The notes beneath the pieces are model-generated. The model was not told where the DNA came from and did no database searches. It saw only the letters and a list, made by a program, of their open reading frames with translations. Below are positions 53,759-63,012 of a stretch of 64,000 nt of DNA, piece after piece; position 1 is the stretch's first letter, and every line of letters begins with the position of its first letter. The DNA lies in contig OX638318.1 in assembly GCA_951812585.1 (NCBI GenBank), positions 1,082,819-1,146,818 on the forward strand, read 5' to 3'. Origin of the DNA: Rhodothermales bacterium. GTDB lineage: Bacteria > Bacteroidota > Rhodothermia > Rhodothermales > Bin80. A program made the translations under genes and the position numbers.

Positions 53759-54601
53759 ATGCCTACGCCTTTTGCTGCAGGCAGCGCAGATGCGCTGGCC
53801 AACAGGGTGGCGCAACTTGCTGCCCAGGACGACGCTGACCGTTCGCAGGCGGAGACAGTGGTCCAAGAACTCCTGGCGCTACTCAACAGCGGCGCGGTGC
53901 GCGCCGCCACGCGCGATGCGTCGGGCACTTGGACCGCGCACGCCTGGGTCAAGCAGGGCATACTGCTGGGCTTCAGGTTGGGCATCCTGACTGATCAGTC
54001 GTCGGGTGCCTTTCCGTTTTTCGACAAACACACCTACCCGCTGCGACCGCTGCATCTGAAGGATCGCGTGCGGCTTGTACCTGGCGGATCGGCCATCCGA
54101 TCAGGCTCCTACGTAGCCCCGGGTGTGATCTGCATGCCTCCGATGTACATCAACACCGGGGCTTTCGTCGACAGAGACACCATGATCGACTCGCATGCAC
54201 TGGTGGGCAGCTGCGCACAGATAGGGCAGCGCGTGCACCTGTCAGCTGCCACACAGATTGGCGGCGTCCTGGAGCCCGCAGGGGCCTTGCCGGTGATCGT
54301 GGAGGACGATGCATTCATCGGCGGCGGCTGCGGCCTGTACGAAGGTATTATCATTCGCGAACGCGCGGTGCTAGCCCCAGGCGTCATCCTGACCGCCGCT
54401 ACGCGCCTGGTGGACCTGGTTTGCGAAAAGGTCCGTCCGCCGAAGGAGGTGCCGCCGGGGGCCGTCGTGGTCCCGGGTGCCCGGCCGACTACGTCGGCCT
54501 TTGGGGCCGAACTAGGCGTATCCTTGTACGCGCCCGTGATCGTCAAGTACCGCGACGCCAGGACGGACGCGTCCACGGCACTGGAGGATGCCCTGCGCTA
54601 A
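53759..54601 (+). CDS. dapD: Tetrahydrodipicolinate N-succinyltransferase
   Basis: Lysine/diaminopimelate pathway enzyme. The N-terminal helical domain (to about residue 105) is followed by left-handed beta-helix hexapeptides: RSGSYVAPGVICMPPMYINT, GAFVDRDTMIDSHALVGSCA, QIGQRVHLSAATQIGGVLEP and VEDDAFIGGGCGLYEGIIIR. The family's FDK site is FPFFDKHTYPLRP. 280 residues. It begins 5 bp after ppgK and converges with the SPOR gene (26 bp gap). Confidence 0.96.
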   Translation: MPTPFAAGSADALANRVAQLAAQDDADRSQAETVVQELLALLNSGAVRAATRDASGTWTAHAWVKQGILLGFRLGILTDQSSGAFPFFDKHTYPLRPLHLKDRVRLVPGGSAIRSGSYVAPGVICMPPMYINTGAFVDRDTMIDSHALVGSCAQIGQRVHLSAATQIGGVLEPAGALPVIVEDDAFIGGGCGLYEGIIIRERAVLAPGVILTAATRLVDLVCEKVRPPKEVPPGAVVVPGARPTTSAFGAELGVSLYAPVIVKYRDARTDASTALEDALR

Positions 54602-54627
54602 GGGTCGCGCAGTGCGCATTTGTGCCG

Positions 54628-55182
54628 CTATTGAACGGTGATTTCTGAGGGTGCGATGAACGCGCTCCCGAACCGGTCTCTCACCGCGGGCAGCACAGTC
54701 TGCGCGGTGGCACGTGCCGTGAAATCGCCTAGCCGCACGCGCCAGTAGGGCTCGATGAAGTCCTGATACACCGGGGGCGCGCCATCGTATCTGGGCAGCA
54801 CCTGGCGAAGGTTTCCCCTTTCGCGCTCCTCCTCCCACCACTGGATGGCTTGGGCTGCCATCCGGTCGGCTTCCTCCTTCTTGCGGGAAGACAGAATCTG
54901 TATGCGAAACCCTTGCTGTGCCTGCATGCGATCGCTTCCCGCCCGGCCCAATAGCAGCGCCTCTGGTGCATCATGGTACAAAACAGGTCGCGTCGGCGGC
55001 GGCGCCTCGCGATACGGGCGTGCATCGAAATCCTCCACGGGTCCAAGCTCAGGCAAAGGCTCCGCTGCATCGGCCGAAACCGTAAGCACCTGGTTAGCAG
55101 GCCCGGAGCATGAAAAGCCCCATGTCATCAGCACCATGATCGGTACTGCGTGCATCCATTGCCACCGGCGCATCCGTTTCAT
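54628..55182 (-). CDS. SPOR-domain lipoprotein
   Basis: A basic N-terminus and hydrophobic stretch end in WGFSC, a weak lipobox. A Pro-rich linker follows (about residues 35-80). The last 85 residues form a SPOR fold: FRIQILSSRKKEEADRMAAQ, VYQDFIEPYWRVRLGDF and AVRDRFGSAFIAPSEI. SPOR domains bind denuded peptidoglycan at septa. 184 residues. It lies 25 bp downstream of deoC on the same strand. Confidence 0.87.
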   Translation of the reverse strand: MKRMRRWQWMHAVPIMVLMTWGFSCSGPANQVLTVSADAAEPLPELGPVEDFDARPYREAPPPTRPVLYHDAPEALLLGRAGSDRMQAQQGFRIQILSSRKKEEADRMAAQAIQWWEEERERGNLRQVLPRYDGAPPVYQDFIEPYWRVRLGDFTARATAQTVLPAVRDRFGSAFIAPSEITVQ

Positions 55183-55207
55183 ACCTCCCTAAACGACGGT
55201 AAACGCG

Positions 55208-56035
55208 TCATATTGCTACGATAGCAACCGAGGCACTGGCACCGATGCGCGTAGCACCATGTTCGATGAGCCCCATGGCCTGCTCCCTGGTGCGGATGCC
55301 ACCGGCCGCTTTGATGCCCATCTTCTTTCCCACCACGCGGTGCATCAGCGCCACATCAGCCAGCGTCGCGCCGCCCTTGGCAAAGCCTGTGGATGTCTTT
55401 ACGAAGTCCGCACCCGCATTCTGTGCGAGTATGCAAGCAATGACCTTCTCCTCGTTTGTGAGCAAAGCACATTCCAAGATAACCTTCACGACAACATTGG
55501 ATCCGGCCGCTTTGGCCGCCGTAGTCGTGGCCCTGATATCCTGCTCCACGGCTTCGTACTGACCCCCCTTCAGCAAGCCTACGTTCAGCACCATGTCGAT
55601 TTCCGAGACACCATCATGCACAGCCCGTTCGGCTTCTGCCGCCTTGACATCGGTATGACTGTTCCCATGCGGAAATCCTGCAACCGTACACACGCGCACA
55701 TCCGAATCGCGCAGCTGCGCAACGGCTAGCGGCACGTAGCACGGCGGGATGCAGACGGATGCAAAGCAGTGGTGCACCGCCTCACGACAAAGCGCCTTGA
55801 TGTCCGCCTCGGAGGCCTGTGGCGCAAGCACCGTATGATCTATCATGCGCGCGAGCGGCGAGGCCAAATCGCACGCTCCGACGCCTCCCGCGAGCGGCCG
55901 GTCGCTCCGCATCCCGATGCGGCAGGCACCGGCATCCACCATGCACCGCAGCACATCCTGGATGTATCCGTCGCGTGGCGCGGCGGCGCTAGCCTTCAGG
56001 CGTACGGCTATTGCATCACGCTGCGCCTTTTTCAT
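55208..56035 (-). CDS. deoC: Deoxyribose-phosphate aldolase
   Basis: A class I TIM-barrel aldolase that splits 2-deoxyribose-5-phosphate. LARMIDHTVLAPQASEADI starts the barrel, then VCIPPCYVPLA, VCTVAGFPHGNSHTDVK, EIDMVLNVG, VKVILECALL (activating Lys/Asp region), and DFVKTSTGFAKGGAT with the Schiff-base Lys, and IKAAGGIRTREQAMGLIEHG. There is an N-terminal extension of about 60 residues before the core. The SPOR lipoprotein follows. Confidence 0.96.
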   Translation of the reverse strand: MKKAQRDAIAVRLKASAAAPRDGYIQDVLRCMVDAGACRIGMRSDRPLAGGVGACDLASPLARMIDHTVLAPQASEADIKALCREAVHHCFASVCIPPCYVPLAVAQLRDSDVRVCTVAGFPHGNSHTDVKAAEAERAVHDGVSEIDMVLNVGLLKGGQYEAVEQDIRATTTAAKAAGSNVVVKVILECALLTNEEKVIACILAQNAGADFVKTSTGFAKGGATLADVALMHRVVGKKMGIKAAGGIRTREQAMGLIEHGATRIGASASVAIVAI

Positions 56036-56138
56036 GGAGCACTACCGGTCCCTGAGCTTTCGCGGGCCTGTCTGATACGCCGTGCATCTCCCGATGTTGT
56101 CAGGGGTCTTTTTGTGCGCCTGTCGGTAATATCGGGTT

Positions 56139-57074
56139 ATGCATGCTGCACTGCGATTGCCCAATGCACTTCAGAGATTCTTACCGCAAATGCTGCTGGT
56201 CATTTTGGCAGCGTTGGGAGGTTGCGCAGCGCAGCCCCAGGGCGGCGATCTGGTCCTCGTCACCGACGACCTCGGGCGCACGGTTCAGTTACCTGCCGCG
56301 CCGCAGCGGGTACTTACGCTTGCGCCCAGCGTAACCGAAGTGGTCTTCGCTGCTGGCGCAGGAGACAAGGTCGTAGGCGTCACTACGGCCGACGACTATC
56401 CTCCGACTGTGGCGTCTCTGCCGCGCATCAGCGCGTTGCCGGTCGACTTTGAAGCCATCGTGGCACTGCGTCCAGACCTTGTGCTGGCCTCGGACCAGAT
56501 CAACAGCCCCCAGGATGCGGCTACGCTGGCAGCCGTAGATGTGCCGGTTTACTTCATGGGAGTCCGCAGTTTGGACGGTGTTCTGGTAGCCATTCGCACA
56601 GTGGGTGGACTTCTCGGCACAAGCGCGGTGGCGAGCCGCGTCGCGGACTCGCTAGGAGCATCCCTGACGGCACTGCGTGCACTGACAGACTCGATAACGG
56701 TGCGGCCGAGCACGTTGCTCCTGATCGGCGACAAGACCTTGTATGCCTTTGGCCGGGGTAGCTACACGCATTCAATGATCAGCTTGGCCGGCGGCGTGAG
56801 CGTCACCGAAAGCCATGAGACGACCGCGCCGATTCTCAAGGACGAGTACGTGCTAGCGCGCAGGCCCGAAGTGATTGTGATCACGGCCGGCACCGACTAT
56901 GAGCCGTCCATGCTTTTGGAGCACCATCCAACGTGGGACATCGTCCCCGCACTGCAGCAGGGACGGGTGTACGGCGTGCCCGGGGACTACTTTGTGCGGC
57001 CGGGGCCGCGGCTTATCGCGGGCGCCTGGCACTTGGCCTGGCGCTTGCATCCCAGCGTGGTGCCCGCACCATGA
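56139..57074 (+). CDS. btuF: ABC transporter substrate-binding lipoprotein (BtuF type)
   Basis: A helical-backbone metal/cobalamin-binding protein of class III: signal with lipobox LGGC, then VTDDLGRTVQLPAAPQRVLT, LAPSVTEVVFAAGAGDKVVG, VALRPDLVLA, and the C-terminal LEHHPTWDIVPALQQGRVYG and PRLIAGAWHLA. It delivers a chelate such as cobalamin or a siderophore to the permease that follows (ATG overlapping its stop). 311 residues. The exact ligand cannot be told from sequence. Divergent from deoC with about 100 bp between. Confidence 0.88.
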   Translation: MHAALRLPNALQRFLPQMLLVILAALGGCAAQPQGGDLVLVTDDLGRTVQLPAAPQRVLTLAPSVTEVVFAAGAGDKVVGVTTADDYPPTVASLPRISALPVDFEAIVALRPDLVLASDQINSPQDAATLAAVDVPVYFMGVRSLDGVLVAIRTVGGLLGTSAVASRVADSLGASLTALRALTDSITVRPSTLLLIGDKTLYAFGRGSYTHSMISLAGGVSVTESHETTAPILKDEYVLARRPEVIVITAGTDYEPSMLLEHHPTWDIVPALQQGRVYGVPGDYFVRPGPRLIAGAWHLAWRLHPSVVPAP

Positions 57075-58096
57075 AGTCCGCCTGGCTGCTTGTGGCGGGG
57101 CTGACCGTGCTGGTACTGCTTAGCGTTGTGCTGGCCGTCAGCGTGGGCGAGGACCTAGGGCGCGGAGCCGTGCTGCGTGTCCTGCGGCATCGCCTCAGCT
57201 TCGATGCCGGTGCGGTGCCAGATCCTACCGCAGATCGCATCGTGTGGCTGCTGCGCATGCCGCGCGCTGTGCTGGCGCTGGTCGTTGGCGGCGGATTGGG
57301 CATCATCGGCGCTGCCATGCAGACGCTGGTGCGCAATCCGCTTGCGGAGCCCTATATCCTCGGCATCTCAAGCGGTGCTACTGCCGGCGCTTCGCTCTTT
57401 TACCTTGGATTCTTGCCGCCGCTGCTGTCCAAGGCGCTTTCAATGCCGCTGGCTGCATTCCTCGGCGGGCTACTGTCCATCACCATCGTCTACCTTGTAG
57501 CCCGAAGCGCCACCCGCCTGTCAGTAGCCAGGCTGCTTTTGGCCGGCGTGGCGATGGCAGCACTGATGGGCTCTGTTACCTCCTTCATTACATTCTCTTC
57601 GCCGGACCCCGACAAGCTGCGGGCTGTTCTGTTCTGGCTTCTGGGATCGTTGCATCGCGCGACCTGGTCTTTGCTTCCGGCCCCAGCGGTGGTAACGGCG
57701 GCCGGGCTGGTGACGCTTCTGGCTCTGGCCAGGCCCTTGGACGCTATGCTGCTCGGAGACGAAGGGGCCCGTGGCCTGGGAGTGCCCGTCGAGGCACTGA
57801 AACGGATCCTTATTATTGTCGCCGCACTGGTTACGGGCACACTTGTTGCAGCCAGTGGTGCCATCGGATTCGTCGGGCTCATCGTGCCGCATGCGGTGCG
57901 CTCTTTTGTAGGCGTCACGCACCGGCGGCTCTTGCCAGCGTGCTTTTTTGCGGGGGCATTATTCTTGCTCTGGGCCGACCTGGCCGCCCGCGCGCTGCTT
58001 CCGTCGCAGGAGCTTCCTGTCGGCATCATCACGGCGCTGTGCGGCGTGCCCTTTTTTCTGGTGCTGCTCAGAAGAAGTACATATGATCACGGCTAA
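57071..58096 (+). CDS. btuC: FecCD/BtuC-type ABC permease
   Basis: About ten membrane spans with the family signatures: RMPRAVLALVVGGGLGIIGA then MQTLVRNPLAEPYILGISSG, ATAGASL, LARPLDAMLLGDEGARGLGV (the ATPase coupling region) and SGAIGFVGLIVPHAVRS. 341 residues. It overlaps the btuF-type gene by ATGA. The expected ATPase gene (BtuD/FecE) does not follow: a 24-codon ORF and then a polyprenyl synthase gene stand there. Confidence 0.95.
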   Translation: MKSAWLLVAGLTVLVLLSVVLAVSVGEDLGRGAVLRVLRHRLSFDAGAVPDPTADRIVWLLRMPRAVLALVVGGGLGIIGAAMQTLVRNPLAEPYILGISSGATAGASLFYLGFLPPLLSKALSMPLAAFLGGLLSITIVYLVARSATRLSVARLLLAGVAMAALMGSVTSFITFSSPDPDKLRAVLFWLLGSLHRATWSLLPAPAVVTAAGLVTLLALARPLDAMLLGDEGARGLGVPVEALKRILIIVAALVTGTLVAASGAIGFVGLIVPHAVRSFVGVTHRRLLPACFFAGALFLLWADLAARALLPSQELPVGIITALCGVPFFLVLLRRSTYDHG

Positions 58097-58157
58097 GTTG
58101 CTCCACATACGCGCGCAGGTATCGCGCAGGCAAACGCCGCTCGGCGGTCCGGCATGA
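58083..58157 (+). other. 24-codon ORF at the expected BtuD position
   Basis: It starts inside the end of the permease gene (overlap 14 bp) as an ATPase gene would, reads MITAKLLHIRAQVSRRQTPL, and ends in TGA that overlaps the ATG of the polyprenyl synthase gene. It may be the leftover start of a deleted ATPase gene or a coupling ORF. No Walker motif remains. Confidence 0.35.
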
Positions 58158-59152
58158 CTGGCGCAGCGCTTGCAGCATCACACCCCACGCTCCGCGACAT
58201 CCAAGCCGTGGTCAAGGACGATCTCGCGGAGTTCAGACGGTCCTTTCGTGGGGCAGTCCAAGAAGAAAGCGACCTGCTGACGACGATACTCCGCTACATA
58301 CTGCGTCGGAAGGGCAAACGCGTTCGCCCGACGCTGGTGCTGCTGTCTGCAAGAGTCTGCGGTGGTGTGACGGATGCAAGCTTTCGAGCTGCGACACTCG
58401 TCGAACTGCTCCACACGGCCACCCTGGTGCATGACGATGTTGTGGACGAGTCAGAGACACGGCGCGGTGCGTTTTCGATCAATGCGCTGTGGGGAAACAA
58501 GGTAGCGGTTCTGGTTGGAGATTACTTCCTCAGCCGGGGCCTGCAGCTTGCGCTGGCGCATGATGATACCGAGATGCTGCACATCTTGTCCAACGCCGTA
58601 CGGCGTATGGCCCAAGGGGAACTCATGCAGGTCAAGAAGGCACGAAGCCTGGACCTAGACGAGTCGGCCTACTTCAGGATTATCGCGGACAAGACGGCCT
58701 CCCTCATTGCCGCCTGCACGGTGTGCGGCGCCGTGAGCGCATCGGCAGGAAGTAAAGCCAAAGCGCAGATGAATGCAGTTGGAGAACATTTGGGGCTGGC
58801 GTTTCAGATCCGGGACGATCTCTTCGACTACGAGTCGCACCGCGTTGGAAAGCCTGTAGGCTCCGACCTTCAGAAGAAGCTCGTCACGCTCCCGCTGATT
58901 CATGCCCTGGATCAGTGCGAACCAATGCGTCGACGGGCTATGCTGCGGATCCTGCGGCGCGGCGGCCGGCGCGCCAATGACCGCCAGGCGGTGCTCGCCT
59001 TTGCATCGGAGTACGGCGGGCTGGACTATGCACGCGCCAAGATGGCCGAGCATGTTCATGCCGCCCAGTCGCTGCTAGGCACATTTGAAGAATCGCCAGC
59101 GCGCACCGCCATGATATCGCTGGCGCAATACATCATCACACGCCGCCACTAA
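58154..59152 (+). CDS. Polyprenyl diphosphate synthase
   Basis: A trans-prenyltransferase that elongates isoprenoid chains, likely the octa/heptaprenyl type used for quinones. KGKRVRPTLVLLSARVCGG starts the core. The first Asp-rich motif is ATLVHDDVVDESETRRG and the second is FQIRDDLFDYES with GKPVGSDLQKKLVTLPLIHA. 332 residues. Residues before the first DDxxD suit a long-chain product. Start ATG 58154 overlaps the stop of a mini-ORF. Confidence 0.94.
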   Translation: MTGAALAASHPTLRDIQAVVKDDLAEFRRSFRGAVQEESDLLTTILRYILRRKGKRVRPTLVLLSARVCGGVTDASFRAATLVELLHTATLVHDDVVDESETRRGAFSINALWGNKVAVLVGDYFLSRGLQLALAHDDTEMLHILSNAVRRMAQGELMQVKKARSLDLDESAYFRIIADKTASLIAACTVCGAVSASAGSKAKAQMNAVGEHLGLAFQIRDDLFDYESHRVGKPVGSDLQKKLVTLPLIHALDQCEPMRRRAMLRILRRGGRRANDRQAVLAFASEYGGLDYARAKMAEHVHAAQSLLGTFEESPARTAMISLAQYIITRRH

Positions 59153-59171
59153 CATCACGCGTCGCCACTAA
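59134..59171 (+). repeat. 19-bp tandem duplication at a gene junction
   Basis: CATCACACGCCGCCACTAA (59134-59152) is followed directly by CATCACGCGTCGCCACTAA (59153-59171), 17 of 19 equal. The first copy ends in the stop of the polyprenyl synthase gene; the second ends at the ATG of the next gene (TAATG). Confidence 0.9.
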
Positions 59172-59917
59172 TGGCTACCGCATACCTGTTGGGAACGGGT
59201 GCGGCCCACAGCAATGCCGGCCGCACCACGACCATGATCTGCGTCCACAGTGACTCCTCGACGCTGGTTATTGACTGCGGCGGTGACGCCGTGGCCCGCA
59301 TGCAGCGCGTAGGCATGGATGTCGACACGATCCAAGCGCTGTTTTTGACGCATGAACACATAGACCATGTCGGCGGGTTTCCACTCTTCTACAAGAAATT
59401 GTGGCTGTCGGGCCGTCGTCGTCCGCTTCCAGTCTACGGCCCCGCCGCCGCCATTGTCCAGGCAGCCCGCTGTTTTGCGACGTACGACACGCGTGCCTTT
59501 GAGGGCTTGCCGCCTGTAGTGTGGCACACGATCAACCCTGAGGCCGACGGGGCGGTCTATAGCGATCAGAGCTGGATCGTGCATGCCGCCCCGGGCTGCC
59601 ACGGCGTACCGGTGGTAGGGCTTCGCATCACCAGCAAAAGCTCTGGCGGCGCCATGACATACTCGTCAGATACCAGTCCGTCGGAGGCCATCACGAATCT
59701 TGCGCATGGTTCAGCGCTGCTGTTCCATGAGGCCACCGGAGCCCAGCCTGGCCATTCCACCGCGCTCCAGGCTGCGCAGACCGCCAAGGATGCCAAGGCC
59801 CAGAGGTTGGTGCTTGTGCATCTGCCCCCGCATCTGCCTGCCAGCGACCTGAGCGCCGCGCAGCAGGAGTTTGCTCCCATGGAGCTGGGCAGCGAGCTCT
59901 CCAGCTATCTGTTCTAG
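59171..59917 (+). CDS. Metallo-beta-lactamase-fold hydrolase (RNase Z-like)
   Basis: LLGTGAAHSNAGRTTTMICV is the RNase Z-like start, FLTHEHIDHVGGFPLFYKKL holds the HxHxDH zinc site, YSSDTSPSE the later Asp, and LVLVHLPPH the last His. 248 residues, shorter than tRNase Z, and the flexible arm is not evident. It may be a phosphodiesterase or ribonuclease. It follows the polyprenyl synthase gene by an 18-bp gap made by a duplication. Confidence 0.87.
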   Translation: MATAYLLGTGAAHSNAGRTTTMICVHSDSSTLVIDCGGDAVARMQRVGMDVDTIQALFLTHEHIDHVGGFPLFYKKLWLSGRRRPLPVYGPAAAIVQAARCFATYDTRAFEGLPPVVWHTINPEADGAVYSDQSWIVHAAPGCHGVPVVGLRITSKSSGGAMTYSSDTSPSEAITNLAHGSALLFHEATGAQPGHSTALQAAQTAKDAKAQRLVLVHLPPHLPASDLSAAQQEFAPMELGSELSSYLF

Positions 59918-60187
59918 GTATCCGCTCTAGGGCCACCGACTGGCCACTATGCGGCGCGTTGCCTTCCAGTGCTACCCAGCGCGCCGGCCTGTGCGCATGG
60001 GTTACAGCGATGGCCGCTATGCAAGCATGGGCATTTTTGACAGTCAAGGTCCAAACGCCAGTCCATGGCATGCAACGCGCCCTGCCGGCCACCGGCGCGT
60101 GTTCACATCGCTCAAGGCAGTGGCTCCCGTCCCAGTGGCCCGGACTGTGCGCCCACGAGTTTCGATGCGCTGAAGCCCGTTGCTTGG
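59918..60187. other. Intergenic, no gene seen
   Basis: About 270 bases between convergent genes with no supported ORF or strong hairpin. Confidence 0.4.
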
Positions 60188-62215
60188 CTATCGTCCTATG
60201 GACAGCTGCCGGGATCGTGAAACAGTGGCATCTGCCAGTTGGTCATGGACAGTCACCGTAAGCGTGTATGCGCCAGAGGGCACATCGGCCACATCAATAA
60301 TCACGTATTCGATCGGCGAGCGGAGCGTTCCCTCCAGCTCACTGGGCGCTAGGGAAATCACGTCGCCACGCGGGTCGGCCAGCGAATAGGATATCGTATA
60401 GCGCGTTCGGCCTGCTGTGCTGAGCGCCAAGTTGTACACCTCAAAGTAGACCGTCGGCGAGGCACCCGCCTCGAAGTGCCCCGACGGATTCACCTGCAGA
60501 TGCACATCTTCACGCTCGGCAATTTCTCCATCGGTGAAGAGCACCACGCTGTCTGCGAGCAGCACATCGCTCAGGTTGAGACCAGGCCCGGTGAAGCTGA
60601 GCGGTTCGTAGCTGACCAAATATGCGCGCAGCGCCTGAACATCCAGCGACCTTACATGCAACGACACGCGATAGGGCTGAGGCCTAAGATCAGACTGAAA
60701 GAGACCGATGTAGGGTTCGTCAGCACGAACTGATGGCAGCCGCGTGGTGTTGCGACTGAGCACATGGCGGATCCACTGATCATCATGCACCGCGAAGCCC
60801 GACTCGAACGTAAGCGTGTCGCGCCCGGTGACAAGATCTTCCAGCGGAACATCAAAGTATGCTTCCACCAACGTGCGTCCATCCAAGCCCCTGAACGAGG
60901 CCAGCTGATACGGTACCTCCAGCTGCTTCGTGCCGGCAGGCCACCGGTGACGATCAGTGGAGAGCCCCTGGGTAATGTAGGTCTGCGTCTTCCGCTCCGC
61001 ATCGAGACGGTCCAGCCCGGTCAGTCTTGGCGGCAGAAAGCTGTCGCCATGCGGGGTCGGAACGAAGTGTTTGGTAACACCGCAGATGCTGTTGTGGCAG
61101 GTCGGTGCAAAGTGGAACACCAAAAGCGAATCATGATTCTCTGCGGACTCTTCGTAGAGCCAGGTAGGCGAATCGCTCACAGTAAAGTCGTCCGGCTCGC
61201 CGTGCCGAATGAACATGATCCCGCGATCATCGAAGTCGTGCCCGAGGGCATATGTAGGTGGGAAGTACCGCTCCTCGTGGGTATACCGGCTCCTGAACCA
61301 GTTTCTGAAGCCGTTGAACACGTAATGAGTTTCAGCTATGCGTAATCGCCGGTAGTGCTCCACCAGCCGGGCATTGTAAGGCGCGGCGGACATGGGATCG
61401 CGCTTCTCCCAAAACTCGGAAAAGAACTGCCGCGACTCTTCGGCCGTCGTGAGCCGTTCAAAAGCAGCCTGCTCTCCCGGTGTAACGATGGTTCGGATCT
61501 CATCCATCAGCAGCAGTGCATCCAGCTCTGTGCTAATGGCGTCGATCGCGCGCTTCATATAGCGCGTGCCGCTGATGGGCTCTTGCCACGCGAAGTGCAG
61601 GCGCGCCAGCGCCACAAGCACCGGGACACCTTCCTGCCCCTCTTCTTCCAGGTTCAGGTAGAGCTGCTGGGCGGGGCGAAACAGGCTCTGCTGTTCGAAG
61701 GTCTTGCCGACAAAGAGCGCTGCGTAGAGGCCCGGCCGGGTGCGCAGCCACAAACGTGCTTCTGCCGGCGGTGTGGTGACAACATAGCGCCAGTAGAAAT
61801 TCAACAGGCCTATATGTGCATGCGGCAAGTCCGGCTGGAGCCTGATCTGCGCTTCAGCCAAGCGGATGGCTTCCTGGAAATCGTCCTGATACCGTCGCAA
61901 CAGCGCATACTGAAACACCGCATCCCGGTACAGCGAATCCCGGGCGAGGACTGCTTCAAAATCGGCCGCGCCTTTTTCCAGCGTTCGCTCCAGGCGGTTT
62001 CTGAAGTTGGGATTCTTCCCGATCTCCCCGTAGCAGATCCCGCGCAAGTAGAAGGCTTCCAAGTCGTCGGCATCCTGCTCCAGGTGGTCGGTCAAAAGCG
62101 CTGCGGCGCGCCGCCATTCCCTGGCGCTCATAGCCTCCCGAGCGGCTTCCAGATCGGACGCCGCCAGCTGCGCGCCCATCATCAGGAAGGCCGCGATGCT
62201 AAGGAGCCAAACCAT
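60188..62215 (-). CDS. GWxTD-domain protein with TPR-like N-terminus
   Basis: From ATG 62215 the protein has a signal (MVWLLSIAAFLMMGAQLAAS), tetratricopeptide-like helices (EAAREAMSAREWRRAAALLT, DDLEAFYLRGICYGEIG, residues about 25-260), and at about 320-420 the GWxTD region, seen here as RNWFRSRYTHEERYFPPTYA and DDRGIMFIRHGEPDDF, with the motif itself altered. The rest is beta-rich. 675 residues. GWxTD proteins are typical of Bacteroidota, Gemmatimonadota and relatives; function unknown. Sequence upstream to 62497 is open but looks non-coding. Confidence 0.8.
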   Translation of the reverse strand: MVWLLSIAAFLMMGAQLAASDLEAAREAMSAREWRRAAALLTDHLEQDADDLEAFYLRGICYGEIGKNPNFRNRLERTLEKGAADFEAVLARDSLYRDAVFQYALLRRYQDDFQEAIRLAEAQIRLQPDLPHAHIGLLNFYWRYVVTTPPAEARLWLRTRPGLYAALFVGKTFEQQSLFRPAQQLYLNLEEEGQEGVPVLVALARLHFAWQEPISGTRYMKRAIDAISTELDALLLMDEIRTIVTPGEQAAFERLTTAEESRQFFSEFWEKRDPMSAAPYNARLVEHYRRLRIAETHYVFNGFRNWFRSRYTHEERYFPPTYALGHDFDDRGIMFIRHGEPDDFTVSDSPTWLYEESAENHDSLLVFHFAPTCHNSICGVTKHFVPTPHGDSFLPPRLTGLDRLDAERKTQTYITQGLSTDRHRWPAGTKQLEVPYQLASFRGLDGRTLVEAYFDVPLEDLVTGRDTLTFESGFAVHDDQWIRHVLSRNTTRLPSVRADEPYIGLFQSDLRPQPYRVSLHVRSLDVQALRAYLVSYEPLSFTGPGLNLSDVLLADSVVLFTDGEIAEREDVHLQVNPSGHFEAGASPTVYFEVYNLALSTAGRTRYTISYSLADPRGDVISLAPSELEGTLRSPIEYVIIDVADVPSGAYTLTVTVHDQLADATVSRSRQLSIGR

Positions 62216-62598
62216 GCTCGGTCTGATTGCGGCGCAGCCCAGACCCGCCAGCGGATGGGCTGCATCATCGATTTGCAGGACGGATAGTGTACCAGCGGTG
62301 CACAGCTTTGTGCCACATCCGGCGACGGGTATGAAAAGGCCCACGGCAGGGGGGCGCGCGACGCAAAATATGCGCACACGTTGTGCAGCGTCGACAGGCA
62401 AAGCCGTCAGGCACACCGCATCACGCGCTGCCTGCCCGTGGTCTTGGGCACACGGTGGAGCACCCTGCCGGCAGCAATCGGTGCGGCAGCGCCGCACCGC
62501 GTACCCTGGCTGCCTGTGATCGTGCCACCCCTGTACCGCGATGCAGAGGATCTATCAGAAAGGTGGCCTTGATCGGCCAGGGCAGACTGACATGGGTG
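62216..62598. other. Intergenic, no gene seen
   Basis: About 380 bases upstream of the GWxTD gene and downstream of the TM2 gene on the same strand. Short ORFs only, none with family character. Confidence 0.45.
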
Positions 62599-63012
62599 CT
62601 ACGCGCCCGTGCCAATCCTGTGGATTTTGAGCCTGATCTCCAAGGCCCGCTCCCGATTGCGGCGCTTCACCTTCTGATTCATGGTGCAGAAATCTACGAA
62701 CGCGAGCACCACGGTGATCGGGGACAGGACGACCGTGCAAGTCATGATCAAATAGACGAATGCACGAACGGTGCTATTGAGGTAAAAGTGATGGGCCCCA
62801 AACAGCCCAAGGAAGGCGCACCAGACCGCTGCCGTGTGGGCGTCCTTCTTCTTTTCCTCAAGCTCAAGCAGAAACGCGCGGCACTCCTCATCCGAGAACG
62901 ACTCCACTATGTCGGCGTACTCAACCAGCGCAGCGAGATGGCCGCGCTCTGATTCCGAAAGCCTGCCCAGCGCTTGGGTGAACGCGCGGACTTGGACAAA
63001 CGATTTGGCCAC
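62599..63012 (-). CDS. TM2-domain membrane protein
   Basis: 137 residues. The N-terminal half is helical and acidic (ESERGHLAALVEYADIVESF); the TM2 domain follows with AVWCAFLGLFGAHHFYLN (the GxxGxHxFYL motif) and a second span MTCTVVLSPITVVLAFVD, then a basic tail KVKRRNRERA. The start is GTG 63012, directly after the stop of the CsbD-like gene, so the two are coupled. Function of TM2 proteins in bacteria is unknown. Confidence 0.85.
   Translation of the reverse strand: MAKSFVQVRAFTQALGRLSESERGHLAALVEYADIVESFSDEECRAFLLELEEKKKDAHTAAVWCAFLGLFGAHHFYLNSTVRAFVYLIMTCTVVLSPITVVLAFVDFCTMNQKVKRRNRERALEIRLKIHRIGTGA

Noticed and set aside
61355-62287. 310-codon + strand ORF
   Set aside because: Shadow of the TPR-like part of the GWxTD protein on the opposite strand.
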